Shown: positions 25,615 to 34,100, counted from the first letter of the stretch. The stretch is DNA of 64,000 nucleotides from Palsa-89 sp963814795 (GCA_963814795.1 CAWFEK010000007.1:186001-250000); one strand, 5' to 3'. Numbers and translations are program-made. The notes: generated by a model not told the origin, from the sequence alone.

Positions 25615-27216
25615 ATGCAACAGTTTATCGAAAAATATGGCGATCGTATCGTGGGCGTGTTGTCCGGATTCGATCGACTGGTACTGCGAGGTTCACCGCG
25701 CAGACTGGATATCAGCTACTGGGACCCAGCCCGGCAGGTGATGGTGGCCAAGGGAATGGAAGAATTCCTGTGGCAGAATGGAGTTCTTTTCAAACATTAC
25801 GGCGACTACTTGAAGAAGACCAGTGAGCGGGTGAAGAAGGCCTCTACCAGGGCCTTTAGCGAAGCTGGACTGCCGGTCATTTACGTGCGAGAGGCAGGCG
25901 TGGACAAGGACGAATATGCGCGGCGGGTGGCTGCTGAGCGGGGCATCCGTACCGGGCCGGTATGTGTGCTGAGCGTGCTGGAGCCGTGTCCGACGTTCGA
26001 ATATGTGCAGTCGAAAATCGTACGGCGGAAGCGGCCCTGCCATGTGCTTTATCACTATGGACGGGACGAGAGGCTGGGGTGGATGTACGCGCGGATTCAG
26101 ACCTGGTTCCCCTTCCACATCCAGATCGGCATCAACGGGCGGGAATGGCTAGCCCAGCAGATGCGGCAAGCGGGGTTAGCGTTCCAACAGGAGAAAAACT
26201 GCTTTACGCGGATCGCCGATTTTCAACGCGCGCAGGAGTTGCTGAACCAGCAACTGCAAACCGATTGGGTGGCCCTGCTCACAGACTTCGCGCAGCGGCT
26301 GAACCCCCTCCACGAAGAGATTTTCGCAAAGTATCCAACGCCGTATTACTGGACCTGTTATCAAAGCGAATGGGCCACCGACATCGTATTCAATAGTGGG
26401 GAAGCGCTGCAGAGATTGATGCCGGCCTTCATCGCCCATGGCCTGCTAAGCTACCACAGCAACGACGTTCTGCGGTTCTTTGGGAAGCGAACCACGAAAG
26501 CCGGCCAGATCCCGCGCAACTTTCATGGCGAACTGCAGACCAGTTGCAGGCAATATCAGGAAGGCGAGCGTATCAAGTTCTGGATGGACGGCAACTCCAC
26601 CAAGACCTACAGCAAGGTGATCCTGGCCGAGGCGGGGGTGTTGAGGGCGGCGGAAACGACCATTAACAATGTCGACGTCTTTCGCACCTATCGGCCCAAG
26701 GAGGGCGGCCCCGACGATGAGCTCGAGTGGCGCAAGATGCGGAAAGGGGTGGCCGACTTGCACCGCCGAGCAGAGGTATCGCAGCAGACCAACAATCGGC
26801 TCATCGACGCTTTGGCCAGCGTCGATGACAGCCGCAGATTGGAGGAACTGATCGCCGGCATCCAAAAGCCGGTGAAGTGGCAAGGGCGGCGCGTACGGGC
26901 CTTGCGGCCATTCGCTGACGACCGGCCTTTGCTGGAGGCGATCAACGACGGCGACTTCTTGCTGAATGGATTCCGCAACCGCGACCTGCAGGCCATTCTG
27001 TACGACACTCCCGCGTATTTGGCCGACGAGAAACGTCGTCGTTCCGCCGCCATCAGCCGACGGCTTCGGATGCTGCGAGCGCATGGCGTAATCCGGAAAG
27101 TCCCGCATACCCATCGCTACCACGTCAGTCCCCATGCCCGTACCTTGCTGGTAGCCATCCTCACGGCGGCGCGAACCACACTCAACCAAGTCAACCAGTT
27201 GAGGAGTGCGGCTTGA
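25615..27216 (+). CDS. Protein of unknown function, 533 residues, probable mobile-gene family with C-terminal winged helix
   Basis: I do not recognise a named family, but very similar proteins (GVLSGFDRLVLRG near the N-terminus, RIQTWFPF and NGREWLA in the middle, YYWTCYQSEWATDIVF, and the end block RRRSAAISRRLRMLRAHGVIRKV) occur, from memory, in many copies in Acidobacteria, Planctomycetes and similar genomes. Residues about 455-520 look like a winged helix-turn-helix (AISRRLRMLRAHGVIRKVPHTHRYHV), and the centre has conserved Trp/His/Arg residues but no classical DDE or HUH motif. Start ATG 25615 has CAGGAG upstream, sequestered in a hairpin. It is flanked by repeats on both sides and no functional partner. 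A selfish or accessory mobile gene is inferred, not shown. Confidence 0.8.
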   Translation: MQQFIEKYGDRIVGVLSGFDRLVLRGSPRRLDISYWDPARQVMVAKGMEEFLWQNGVLFKHYGDYLKKTSERVKKASTRAFSEAGLPVIYVREAGVDKDEYARRVAAERGIRTGPVCVLSVLEPCPTFEYVQSKIVRRKRPCHVLYHYGRDERLGWMYARIQTWFPFHIQIGINGREWLAQQMRQAGLAFQQEKNCFTRIADFQRAQELLNQQLQTDWVALLTDFAQRLNPLHEEIFAKYPTPYYWTCYQSEWATDIVFNSGEALQRLMPAFIAHGLLSYHSNDVLRFFGKRTTKAGQIPRNFHGELQTSCRQYQEGERIKFWMDGNSTKTYSKVILAEAGVLRAAETTINNVDVFRTYRPKEGGPDDELEWRKMRKGVADLHRRAEVSQQTNNRLIDALASVDDSRRLEELIAGIQKPVKWQGRRVRALRPFADDRPLLEAINDGDFLLNGFRNRDLQAILYDTPAYLADEKRRRSAAISRRLRMLRAHGVIRKVPHTHRYHVSPHARTLLVAILTAARTTLNQVNQLRSAA

Positions 27217-27248
27217 AAAATCGTCGCCACACGCGAAGATTCTTATCG

Positions 27249-27362
27249 TTAGCAATGCACGCACTCATGCGTGCCGTGTTCGCACTCTTGCGAACACCTG
27301 CCCAGGGAACCCCTGCGTTCACACGAGTGTGAACGCGGCACGCATGAGTGCGTACGCCACGA
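27249..27362. repeat. Family C repeat with nested palindromes
   Basis: GCACGCACTCATGCGTGCC is itself palindromic, and its arm recurs inverted as GGCACGCATGAGTGCGT near 27338. Between them are CGCACTCTTGCGAACACC and GCGTTCACACGAGTGTGAAC, shared with 5261-5313. It fills the gap after the 533-residue gene. Confidence 0.65.
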
Positions 27363-27370
27363 GGCGTCTT

Positions 27371-28171
27371 TCACGGATAGCACAGTGCTAATGGACGAAT
27401 CGGCGATCCGGTACCACCGCGGATCTTCAACGGCGCAGCCACGAAAATAAATTCGTAGACTCCATCGCGCGCCAGCTCTTCCAGATTCAGCGCTTCGATG
27501 ATATGGATTCCGCTCTCCACCAGCAAATGAACGTGCACCGGCATGCTCGGAGCCGGGACTTTTTCGAATGCCACTGTGTCGGAGCCAGCCGCGAATACAC
27601 CGTGGCTGCTCAGCCAGCGCGCGCCATCCAATTCGGGACCCGGACCGCATGGCACGGCGCCCGCGCCACCGGTAATGTATCGCGCGGCGTCGTTCCAAAA
27701 ACGCGCCCAGCCGGTACGAATCAGAACGACATCGCCTTCCTGGATCTCCACCTTCGCCGCCGCTTTCAGATGTTCGGGCGTAATGGAGAAATCAGCAGGT
27801 AACGCATCCGCGTTCAACTGGCCGGCCACATCCAGCAGTACGCCACGGCGCAGAATGGGCGCGATAGTGTCTACAGAGTGCTCGCGAATGCCGCCGGTGT
27901 CGCTTTGAACCGCCGCTGCCTCCATGCCTCCGTGGAGCTTTCCGCCGCATGAAAAATGACACAGTGCGTCAATATGCGTGCCGACGTGGCTGCCGAGTGC
28001 GATGGAATCCGCGGCCGAGCTGACGCCTCCTTCCGCCACCAGGTCGCCATGCTTCTTGGTGAGCCCGAAGAGAAAAGGCGGATGAGTTGGATAATGCGGC
28101 ATGCCGGCGAAGTAGGGCTGAGCCAGGTCGTAGACCTTCGATTGCCGGATTCGGCCCAGCAGGTCATTCAT
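27371..28171 (-). CDS. Cyclase-family metal hydrolase (kynurenine formamidase-like)
   Basis: A 266-residue enzyme of the cyclase/KynB fold. The signature metal-binding motif HxGTHxDxxxH is present as SHVGTHIDALCHF near residues 62-74. Members hydrolyse N-formylkynurenine or other cyclic/amide substrates with Mn or Zn. The substrate here is unknown and no kynurenine-pathway genes are nearby. Its start overlaps the stop of the Hsp70-like gene by 4 bases (ATGA), so the two are almost certainly translated from one message. Confidence 0.88.
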   Translation of the reverse strand: MNDLLGRIRQSKVYDLAQPYFAGMPHYPTHPPFLFGLTKKHGDLVAEGGVSSAADSIALGSHVGTHIDALCHFSCGGKLHGGMEAAAVQSDTGGIREHSVDTIAPILRRGVLLDVAGQLNADALPADFSITPEHLKAAAKVEIQEGDVVLIRTGWARFWNDAARYITGGAGAVPCGPGPELDGARWLSSHGVFAAGSDTVAFEKVPAPSMPVHVHLLVESGIHIIEALNLEELARDGVYEFIFVAAPLKIRGGTGSPIRPLALCYP

Positions 28172-29718
28172 CCGCGGCCGGTCTTAGCGCGTAACGCTGC
28201 CGTCTTATAGGCCCGATGGCGCACTCTCGGCTTGGACGGTGTGGCATCCGCCGAGGCCCAGCGGCCCAACCGGTATTGCCGCGAGTAGCCGGATGTGAGA
28301 TTCGTGATGGTAACGGTAACCGCTCCGCTGGAATTGGTTGAGTATCTCTCTTCGATCCGTTGCGACACCGCAGCCGCGGAATGCTGCACCGGCGCGTCCT
28401 CTGAAGCCTGCAACGCCGGATCGAACGGAAAGCGGATCTCATCCCACACCGTGACATCGCCGCCGGGCTGTCCATCCTCCACCAGATAGGTGCATTCGAT
28501 ATACCGGAAATGGCCGATATTATGGACCGGCGAATATTGCCGCTTGATTTCGAGCGGCTGCTCGCTGGGACGCGGTAATATGGCGCCCTTGGTGAAGAGC
28601 GGATCGAAAACAACTTTCGTCCCATTGTCGCTCTCGCGCCATACGCCGAAGTAACGCGAGAATTTTTCGCTCAGCACGTAGCCGGCCTGCTGGTCCGCCT
28701 GAATGGCCAGGCCAATGGCGGTGGCGGAGCGCGCATGCACGGATCGCCGGACGCGTTTGCCGAAACGTTCTTTCAGCATTCGATTCACAATGGGCAGCTC
28801 GCTGCCGCCGCCGGTGACATACAACGCTTCCAGCTCGCCGGCGTTTTGTTTCAGAAGAAGATCTTCCACCACCTGCAAGGTCTCTTCCACCAGCGGGCGG
28901 CATCGCTCGTAATAATCGGCCGCCGCAATGCTCACCGTGCCCCATCCTTCGCGGACGTTGTCCAGATCAAGCGCGATTTTGCGCGTGTTGGGGTGTACGG
29001 CCTCTTTTTTGATACGGCATTCTTCCAGCAGCCGGAACTGCTCGGATTGAGAAAGCTCCCGGCGGTCGTCATCGCTCACCGCCATTTCGGCCAGGATCTC
29101 GTCAAAATCGTCCCCGCCCAAGGTCTGAATCCCTTCGGTAGCCAGCACCTCGTGGGTTCTCTCGCCGATGGTCACAAGCGAGGCGTCGAACGTTCCGCCG
29201 CCTAAATCGTAAACCAGAATCACGCCCGTTACTTTGGTTTTGTGACCGTACTCGATGCAGGCGGCGGATGGTTCGTTCAGCAGGCCGATCACGTCGCAGC
29301 CGGCCAGCCGGAACGCCTCCACGGTGAGAAATCGCTGGTTGCTATTAGCGTTGGCGGGAACTCCCAGCACAACTTCCAGACGTTGCTGCTGCTGCAATAA
29401 GGCGGCTCTGATCGCCGCAGCCATTTCATACAGCACCTGATTTAGCGGCACGGCGGAATCGCCGAGTTGCACCACGGTGTTAGGGCCCGCGTCCTGCAGC
29501 ACGCGTTTCAAGCTCCGTACTATGGTCCAGTTCGGATATTGCTGGCATGCCCAAGCCTGCCAGCCGTAAAGACGCTGGTCCCCTCTCACGGCAACCAGGG
29601 AGGGAAACCAATCCACTACCGCGCCGTCAGGGTCTTCAAAAGGAAGGATGGGATAATTTCCGCGATCCACCGCGGCCACGACGGTGCGCGTGGTGCCAAA
29701 ATCGATTCCCAGCCTCAT
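28168..29718 (-). CDS. Hsp70/DnaK-like ATPase, short form
   Basis: A 516-residue protein with an Hsp70-type actin fold: phosphate 1 motif GIDFGTTRT at the N-terminus, phosphate 2 motif YDLGGGTFD near 170-178, and adenosine motif VTGGGSELP near 300. A beta-rich C-terminal part follows, but it is much shorter than DnaK and lacks the usual lid and EEVD-like end, so it belongs to the Hsp70-related group used for specialised folding. Its C-terminal tail is basic (KPRVRHRAYKTAALRAK). It lies upstream of and overlaps the cyclase gene. Client unknown. Confidence 0.85.
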   Translation of the reverse strand: MRLGIDFGTTRTVVAAVDRGNYPILPFEDPDGAVVDWFPSLVAVRGDQRLYGWQAWACQQYPNWTIVRSLKRVLQDAGPNTVVQLGDSAVPLNQVLYEMAAAIRAALLQQQQRLEVVLGVPANANSNQRFLTVEAFRLAGCDVIGLLNEPSAACIEYGHKTKVTGVILVYDLGGGTFDASLVTIGERTHEVLATEGIQTLGGDDFDEILAEMAVSDDDRRELSQSEQFRLLEECRIKKEAVHPNTRKIALDLDNVREGWGTVSIAAADYYERCRPLVEETLQVVEDLLLKQNAGELEALYVTGGGSELPIVNRMLKERFGKRVRRSVHARSATAIGLAIQADQQAGYVLSEKFSRYFGVWRESDNGTKVVFDPLFTKGAILPRPSEQPLEIKRQYSPVHNIGHFRYIECTYLVEDGQPGGDVTVWDEIRFPFDPALQASEDAPVQHSAAAVSQRIEERYSTNSSGAVTVTITNLTSGYSRQYRLGRWASADATPSKPRVRHRAYKTAALRAKTGRG

Positions 29719-29870
29719 GTGCGCGCCGCAATCGCCATGAAATTCGATTGTAGCGCGAATCCAACTTCGCCGCGCATCCTAACCGAGATGGGATGAGAAG
29801 GCCGGTCCCCAGCGGGATGCGTTAAGCTCCCAATGGATACGCACTCGAGGTGCAAAAAGGAGAACCGGCC

Positions 29871-30977
29871 ATGAAGAAGAATAACACTAGTCTGAAAAGT
29901 CCGAAGGGGAACAAAACCCGCAAGCGATCGATAACGATCGGCATGGACCTGGGAGACAAAAGCAGCCACTACTATGTGACCGACAGCGAGGGTCAGATGG
30001 TGCGGGAAGGGACGGTGGCAACCACTAAGAAAGGGATGAAGCAGAGATTTGGCAGCCTGGCAAAGTGCCGGATGGCGATCGAAGTAGGAACGCATTCGCC
30101 ATGGGTGAGCCGGCTGCTGAGCAGCTTTGGGCACGAGGTGATCGTGGCCAACGCGCGGCAGGTGAAGTTGATCAGCAGCAGCAGCCGGAAGGACGATCGG
30201 CTGGATGCGCAAACCCTGGCTCGGCTGGCGCGAGTGGATCCGCAGTTGCTGCGGCCGATCCGGCATCGGAGCGAGAAAGCGCAAGCGGACCTGATGCAAG
30301 TGCGGGTGCGGGGGGCGTTAGTGGATACACGCACCAGTTTGGTGAACAGGGCGCGGGGCCTGGCCAAGGCGACGGGGGAACGATTACCCAGCTGCGATGC
30401 GGACCAAATGGGAGTAGGGAAGATGGAGGGGCTGCCGGCAGTGCTGGTGGAGGCCTTGAGACCGCTATTGGAAACAGTGGAATCGTTGACCAAGCAGATT
30501 AAAGAGTGTGATCAGAAGCTGGAGCAGCTGGCCGGACGCGAATATCCGGAAACCGAATTGCTGCGCCAGGTGAGTGGAGTAGGAAGTTTGATCTCGCTGA
30601 CATTCGTGTTGACGGTGGAAGACGCGAACCGATTCCGAAGAAGCCGGGATGTGGGGTGCTACGTGGGGCTCCGACCGCGGCGGAGTGAATCGGGCCAGAG
30701 CCGGCCACAGTTGGGAATCAGCAAGGAAGGGGACGTATATTTGCGGAAGCTGTTGGTGCAGGGAGCGCACTGCATTCTGAGTCACAAGAGTCCAGACACG
30801 GATCTGAAACGGTGGGGGCTGAAGCTGGCAGGCAAAGGCAACAAGAATGCGAAGAAGCGAGCGCTGGTGGCGGTGGCGCGGAAGTTGGCCATCTTGCTGC
30901 ACCATTTATGGGTGACCGGAGAAGTATACGAACCGTTGCGGAATAATAGGCCGCTGGAGCAGCAAACAGCGGCCTAA
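29871..30977 (+). CDS. IS110-family transposase (serine/DEDD recombinase)
   Basis: A 368-residue transposase of the IS110 group. The N-terminal RuvC-like DEDD domain starts TIGMDLGDKSSHYYV and continues with AIEVGTHSPWV and KDDRLDAQTLARLA, carrying three acidic residues. The C-terminal Tnp20 domain has PGVG-like VSGVGSLISL and the catalytic serine region RRSESGQSRPQLGISKEGD. The start ATG 29871 has AAAGGAG upstream (29855-29861); an earlier in-frame GTG at 29850 precedes this site. It is intact, so the element may be active. Confidence 0.93.
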   Translation: MKKNNTSLKSPKGNKTRKRSITIGMDLGDKSSHYYVTDSEGQMVREGTVATTKKGMKQRFGSLAKCRMAIEVGTHSPWVSRLLSSFGHEVIVANARQVKLISSSSRKDDRLDAQTLARLARVDPQLLRPIRHRSEKAQADLMQVRVRGALVDTRTSLVNRARGLAKATGERLPSCDADQMGVGKMEGLPAVLVEALRPLLETVESLTKQIKECDQKLEQLAGREYPETELLRQVSGVGSLISLTFVLTVEDANRFRRSRDVGCYVGLRPRRSESGQSRPQLGISKEGDVYLRKLLVQGAHCILSHKSPDTDLKRWGLKLAGKGNKNAKKRALVAVARKLAILLHHLWVTGEVYEPLRNNRPLEQQTAA

Positions 30978-31423
30978 GAGTCAGTGGCTTTGGTAAGCCA
31001 ACGCCGAGTTCGGGTGACTGCGCGGTCGCGGCGGAACGAGGGTAGCCGGAAACGGAGACCAATCAGTTCGGCACTGAGATGGCAGCACCCGTTTTAAGAT
31101 TGAGGACCCCAACTGGCACCGGGAGCGAACGCTCCCAATAAGAGTGCGAATGGAAGCGGGGCGAATCGGCGGAGGGAATCAAGGCAGCAGGGAGCAAGTA
31201 TGGGAACGAGCGGGGCTCCCGATGGTCGCGATCACCAGAGTGGTGACAGGACCAAAAGGCAAAAGCGAAACCGCTCCTCAGAGAGAAAAAAGCTGGCTTA
31301 GCGTGGGCCTCCCGTTGGTCGGGGGTTACCGTTCGAGGTGATCCGGCCGGGTGTAGCGCCTCCCGTTGGTCGGCGATGGGCGTTCGTGGTTTAACGACCC
31401 AAAATCATTTTCGACTTGACAGA
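30978..31423 (+). ncRNA. Candidate bridge RNA region in the 3' non-coding end of the IS
   Basis: This 446-base segment has no credible protein. It contains a hairpin GGGAGC-GAAC-GCTCCC (31121-31136) and a 16-base direct repeat GCCTCCCGTTGGTCGG at 31307-31322 and 31358-31373, with a third imperfect copy at 31214-31228. IS110-family elements of the IS1111 group are known to encode their bridge RNA in the right end, which is where this lies. Exact RNA ends and loops are not resolved. Confidence 0.45.
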
Positions 31424-31442
31424 GACCGGCCTTCTCATGGAA

Positions 31443-31520
31443 GCCGCGACCGCAAGGGAGCGTGACAGATGAGCACAGCATGGCGATCGTGGTAGCGCTC
31501 CCTTGCGGTCGCGGCTCGGT
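31443..31520. repeat. Family B repeat interrupted by the IS
   Basis: Right part of the IS target: GCCGCGACCGCAAGGGAGCG (31443-31462) pairs with CGCTCCCTTGCGGTCGCGGC (31496-31515). The outermost bases AACCGAG of the left arm are stranded on the other side of the IS at 29781-29787. Confidence 0.8.
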
Positions 31521-31536
31521 CACATCACCCCGCGCG

Positions 31537-32412
31537 TCAGCGCGTGGCCGGGCCCGCAGTTCCGTTCAAAAACTTGAGCAGTGTCCCATTGAACGGCGCC
31601 GCGCACTCAAACTGTGGAATGTGGCCGCAATTATCCAGAACCACCAGCTCCGATCCTGCGATTTCAGTTGCCAGCAACTGCCCCGCGGCCAGAGGGACGA
31701 GAGCGTCTTGACGTCCCCAAATAATCAAAGTTGGAACTTTGATGGCGCCCAGTTTCCCGTCCACCACATCTTCGCCGCGATATACGGACTCAATGAATCG
31801 CTCAATAGTGTAGCCGTCGCGGTTTCTGAGGTGCGTGGCGAACAACCGCTCCGCCGCCTGATCGGTGGCCAGCGCCTTGTTAGCCAGAATTAGCGCCAGC
31901 ACCGCTTTGTTACCCGCCACCGTGGACGGATTCAATCCATCCAAGGTTTCAATGGCCGGCTTGGGCGTACCCAGCTTCTCAAACGAATAGCCGGCGCTAT
32001 CCACCAGTACCATTCGCTCTACTTTGTCCGGATGCGCCAGCGTGAAGGCCATCGCCGCCCATCCGCCCAAGGAGTTGCCCACCACGGTCGCTTTCGTTAT
32101 CCCAACCTTTTTGTAGAAACCGTCGAGAAAATCCACCAGCGTGCCGACGCGATAGTTGATGGGCGGCTTGTCTGATTCTCCAAAGCCGATCTGGTCCGGA
32201 ACAAACACGTGGAAACTCTTGGCCAACGTCGACGTGTTCATCACCCAGTTATTGGCGTCGGCGCCGAGGCCGTGCAGCAGGATCACGTTCGGACCGCTGC
32301 CTGCTTCGAGGTAATGAATCTTCTGGCCGAATACCTCAACCTGTTTAGAAGCCGGCGCCTGCGCCCAAATTACCGTTGCGCTTACCACCATCAGCGAAAT
32401 AAGTTTCTTCAT
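31537..32412 (-). CDS. Exported alpha/beta hydrolase
   Basis: A 291-residue hydrolase with a signal peptide (KKLISLMVVSATVIWAQA). The nucleophile elbow is GNSLGG, the acid is in WGRQDALVP and the base in NCGHIPQFE, a complete triad. The LLHGLGADANNW and FGESDKP motifs are typical of MhpC/BphD-like enzymes. The true start is ATG 32412, backed by AGAGGTG just upstream; a longer open frame to 32604 runs into the divergent holB gene. Substrate unknown. Confidence 0.88.
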   Translation of the reverse strand: MKKLISLMVVSATVIWAQAPASKQVEVFGQKIHYLEAGSGPNVILLHGLGADANNWVMNTSTLAKSFHVFVPDQIGFGESDKPPINYRVGTLVDFLDGFYKKVGITKATVVGNSLGGWAAMAFTLAHPDKVERMVLVDSAGYSFEKLGTPKPAIETLDGLNPSTVAGNKAVLALILANKALATDQAAERLFATHLRNRDGYTIERFIESVYRGEDVVDGKLGAIKVPTLIIWGRQDALVPLAAGQLLATEIAGSELVVLDNCGHIPQFECAAPFNGTLLKFLNGTAGPATR

Positions 32413-32444
32413 GGTCACCTCTTGAAGTAAGCTACCATGGCCAC

Positions 32445-33476
32445 ATGTTCGAGAATTTCCACGGCAACGCGACCATCGCCCAAGCGCTCCAGGACATGGC
32501 GCGGCAGGGCCGAATCCCGCAAACCATTCTGCTGGATGGCGCGGAGGGAGTGGGCAAGGCCACACTGGCGCGCCGGTTCGCCGCCACGCTGCTGGGTGAC
32601 GCACGGAAAATCGAACAGGACGATCTCAGCCTGGAACAAAATTCGGAGATTATCGCCGAACGCGAGAAGTGGCCCTCCGACAAACGCAACGACGATCCGC
32701 TGCTGTTCGCCACGCACCCGGATTTCCTTACGTTTCCGCCGGACGGGCCGCTGCGCCAGATCACCATCGAGCAGATGCGTCTGTTAAAAGAACGCGCGCA
32801 ATTTAAGCCATTGCACGGATCTCGGCGCGTTTTTCTGATCGATCATATCGACCGCGCCAATGAGCAGGCCGCAAACTCGCTGTTGAAAACGCTGGAAGAG
32901 CCGCCCGAGCATCTGATTCTGGTGCTGACGGCCGAGAATCCATACGATCTGCTGCCTACCATCCGTTCGCGAGCGGTATTCTTCCACTTGGGTCCGCTAT
33001 CAATCGGCGAAATGCAGGCTTTCGCCATGGAGCGCGGCCTTTCCGATATGGAGCGCCGCATCGCGCTGTCGGCCGGAAGCCCCGGACTGGCCATTGCCAT
33101 GGATCTGGAAGCGTACGAAGAGCGCTGCTCCGCCATGCTGAAACTTTTGCAAGCCGCCGCTGGACGCGCGCCGTTTGCCGAATGGGTGAAGCATGCCGAG
33201 GCCATGTCGGCCCGCAAACAGGAAAAGCTCGATTTCTTTCTCAATATTCTTTACGTGCTGCTGGAAGATGTGCTGCTGGCCGCGCAAAAAACCGGCGAGA
33301 TCCGCAATGTCGACATACGGTCTGAGATTGAAGCGCTGGCCTCGCAGGTGTCCTTCGATTGGATCCGCGCAGCGGTGAAAAAAGTGGATGAGCTGGGTGA
33401 ATTGTTGCGCAGGAACATCCAGAAGAACATTGCCTTGGATGCGCTGGTGGTGGAGCTGCGCCGCCTGGCGGCGTAG
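32445..33476 (+). CDS. holB: DNA polymerase III delta' subunit (clamp-loader)
   Basis: A 343-residue AAA+ protein of the clamp loader. It has a Walker A-type GAEGVGKAT, a Walker B-type VFLIDHID, sensor/SRC block NSLLKTLEEPPEH, and LPTIRSRA. The cysteine zinc module of DnaX is absent, and the glycine-rich loop lacks the usual lysine-Ser/Thr context, as in delta' subunits that do not hydrolyse ATP. It begins 32 bases from the divergent hydrolase gene, so promoters are packed in that gap. Loss of function would be lethal in most bacteria. Confidence 0.88.
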   Translation: MFENFHGNATIAQALQDMARQGRIPQTILLDGAEGVGKATLARRFAATLLGDARKIEQDDLSLEQNSEIIAEREKWPSDKRNDDPLLFATHPDFLTFPPDGPLRQITIEQMRLLKERAQFKPLHGSRRVFLIDHIDRANEQAANSLLKTLEEPPEHLILVLTAENPYDLLPTIRSRAVFFHLGPLSIGEMQAFAMERGLSDMERRIALSAGSPGLAIAMDLEAYEERCSAMLKLLQAAAGRAPFAEWVKHAEAMSARKQEKLDFFLNILYVLLEDVLLAAQKTGEIRNVDIRSEIEALASQVSFDWIRAAVKKVDELGELLRRNIQKNIALDALVVELRRLAA

Positions 33477-33477
33477 G

Positions 33478-33660
33478 AAGTTGGCAGACGGAAGCGTCTA
33501 CCCCACATTCCAGAACCAAAAAAGCACCGACTCCTTTACGGTCGCGGCTCGGTAAGGCTCTATGAAAAACCTGTTGGCAGGCGGAAGCGCCTGCCCCACT
33601 CAAAACGTAAACCTTTGCGAGCCAGCGTGGGGCAATCGCTTCCGCCTGCCAGAAGTTGCG
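33478..33660. repeat. Family A and B repeat cluster
   Basis: The 309-base gap after holB holds a diverged family A unit (TTGGCAGACGGAAGCGTCTACC, about 33480), a family B arm (ACTCCTTTACGGTCGCGGCT, 33530-33550), a full family A hairpin (GGCAGGCGGAAGCGCCTGCC, 33574-33593) and an inverted diverged copy ending about 33650. The rest of the gap, to 33785, shows no gene. Confidence 0.75.
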
Positions 33661-33785
33661 GCGAGGGCCGTCATTATGGTTCAATAATCATTAGTTGAGT
33701 ATCTGAGCAATCCTTCAAAAGGCCCCAAGTAATTTCCCAAGCGTGCGGGACCTGAGCGGATCATCTGGAATGAGGGAGTCTTGCC

Positions 33786-34091
33786 GTGGAGTCTGCAAAT
33801 CGCAAATTGATACGTCCGTCCCTGAATGAAATCAAGGAACAAAGGGACCGGCGTAACAGCCATCAGAAGAAGTCCGCTCCTCCCGATCAGACTAACGCGG
33901 AAAATTTCTACTACATGAAACAGATGCAGGCCAAGACCCCCATGGTCTTCGTGCTGAAGGATGGAGAGACGCTGGAAGGCATCATTGAGTGGTATGACAA
34001 GACCTGCCTGAAGATCAACCGCGAGGGCGCTCCCAATTTGCTCATCTTCAAGCCCAACATCAAGTACATGTACAAGGCGTCGGACCACTAA
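33786..34091 (+). CDS. hfq: Hfq-like Sm-fold RNA-binding protein
   Basis: A 101-residue protein whose C-terminal 60 residues match the Hfq/LSm fold: the Sm1 part VFVLKDGETLEGIIEWYDKT and Sm2 part LIFKPNIKYMY. Hfq rings pair small RNAs with mRNAs. The N-terminal 40 residues are a basic, disordered-looking extension (ESANRKLIRPSLNEIKEQRD) absent from E. coli Hfq. The Sm2 motif (FKPNIKYM) differs from the proteobacterial YKHAIST, so this is a divergent branch. The start is GTG 33786. Confidence 0.72.
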   Translation: MESANRKLIRPSLNEIKEQRDRRNSHQKKSAPPDQTNAENFYYMKQMQAKTPMVFVLKDGETLEGIIEWYDKTCLKINREGAPNLLIFKPNIKYMYKASDH

Positions 34092-34100
34092 GAAGAATCA

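Larger units (their letters stand above)
29788..31441 (+). mobile_element. IS110/IS1111-type insertion sequence, about 1.65 kb, inside a family B repeat
   Basis: A complete element: ATGAGAAGGCCGGTC at 29793-29807 is the perfect reverse complement of GACCGGCCTTCTCAT at 31424-31438. Between these lie one transposase gene (29871-30977) and about 450 bases of non-coding DNA. The left flank ends in AACCGAG and the right flank resumes as AGCCGCGACCGCAAGG; joined through a shared AG they restore the family B arm AACCGAGCCGCGACC, as found whole at 14206. The shared AG (CT on the other strand) would be the core dinucleotide. Subterminal inverted repeats plus a long 3' non-coding end fit the IS1111 group. 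Confidence 0.85.

Noticed and set aside
31144..31341. Short plus frame in the 3' part of the IS
   Set aside because: It has no ribosome site or homology and lies in the probable bridge RNA region.
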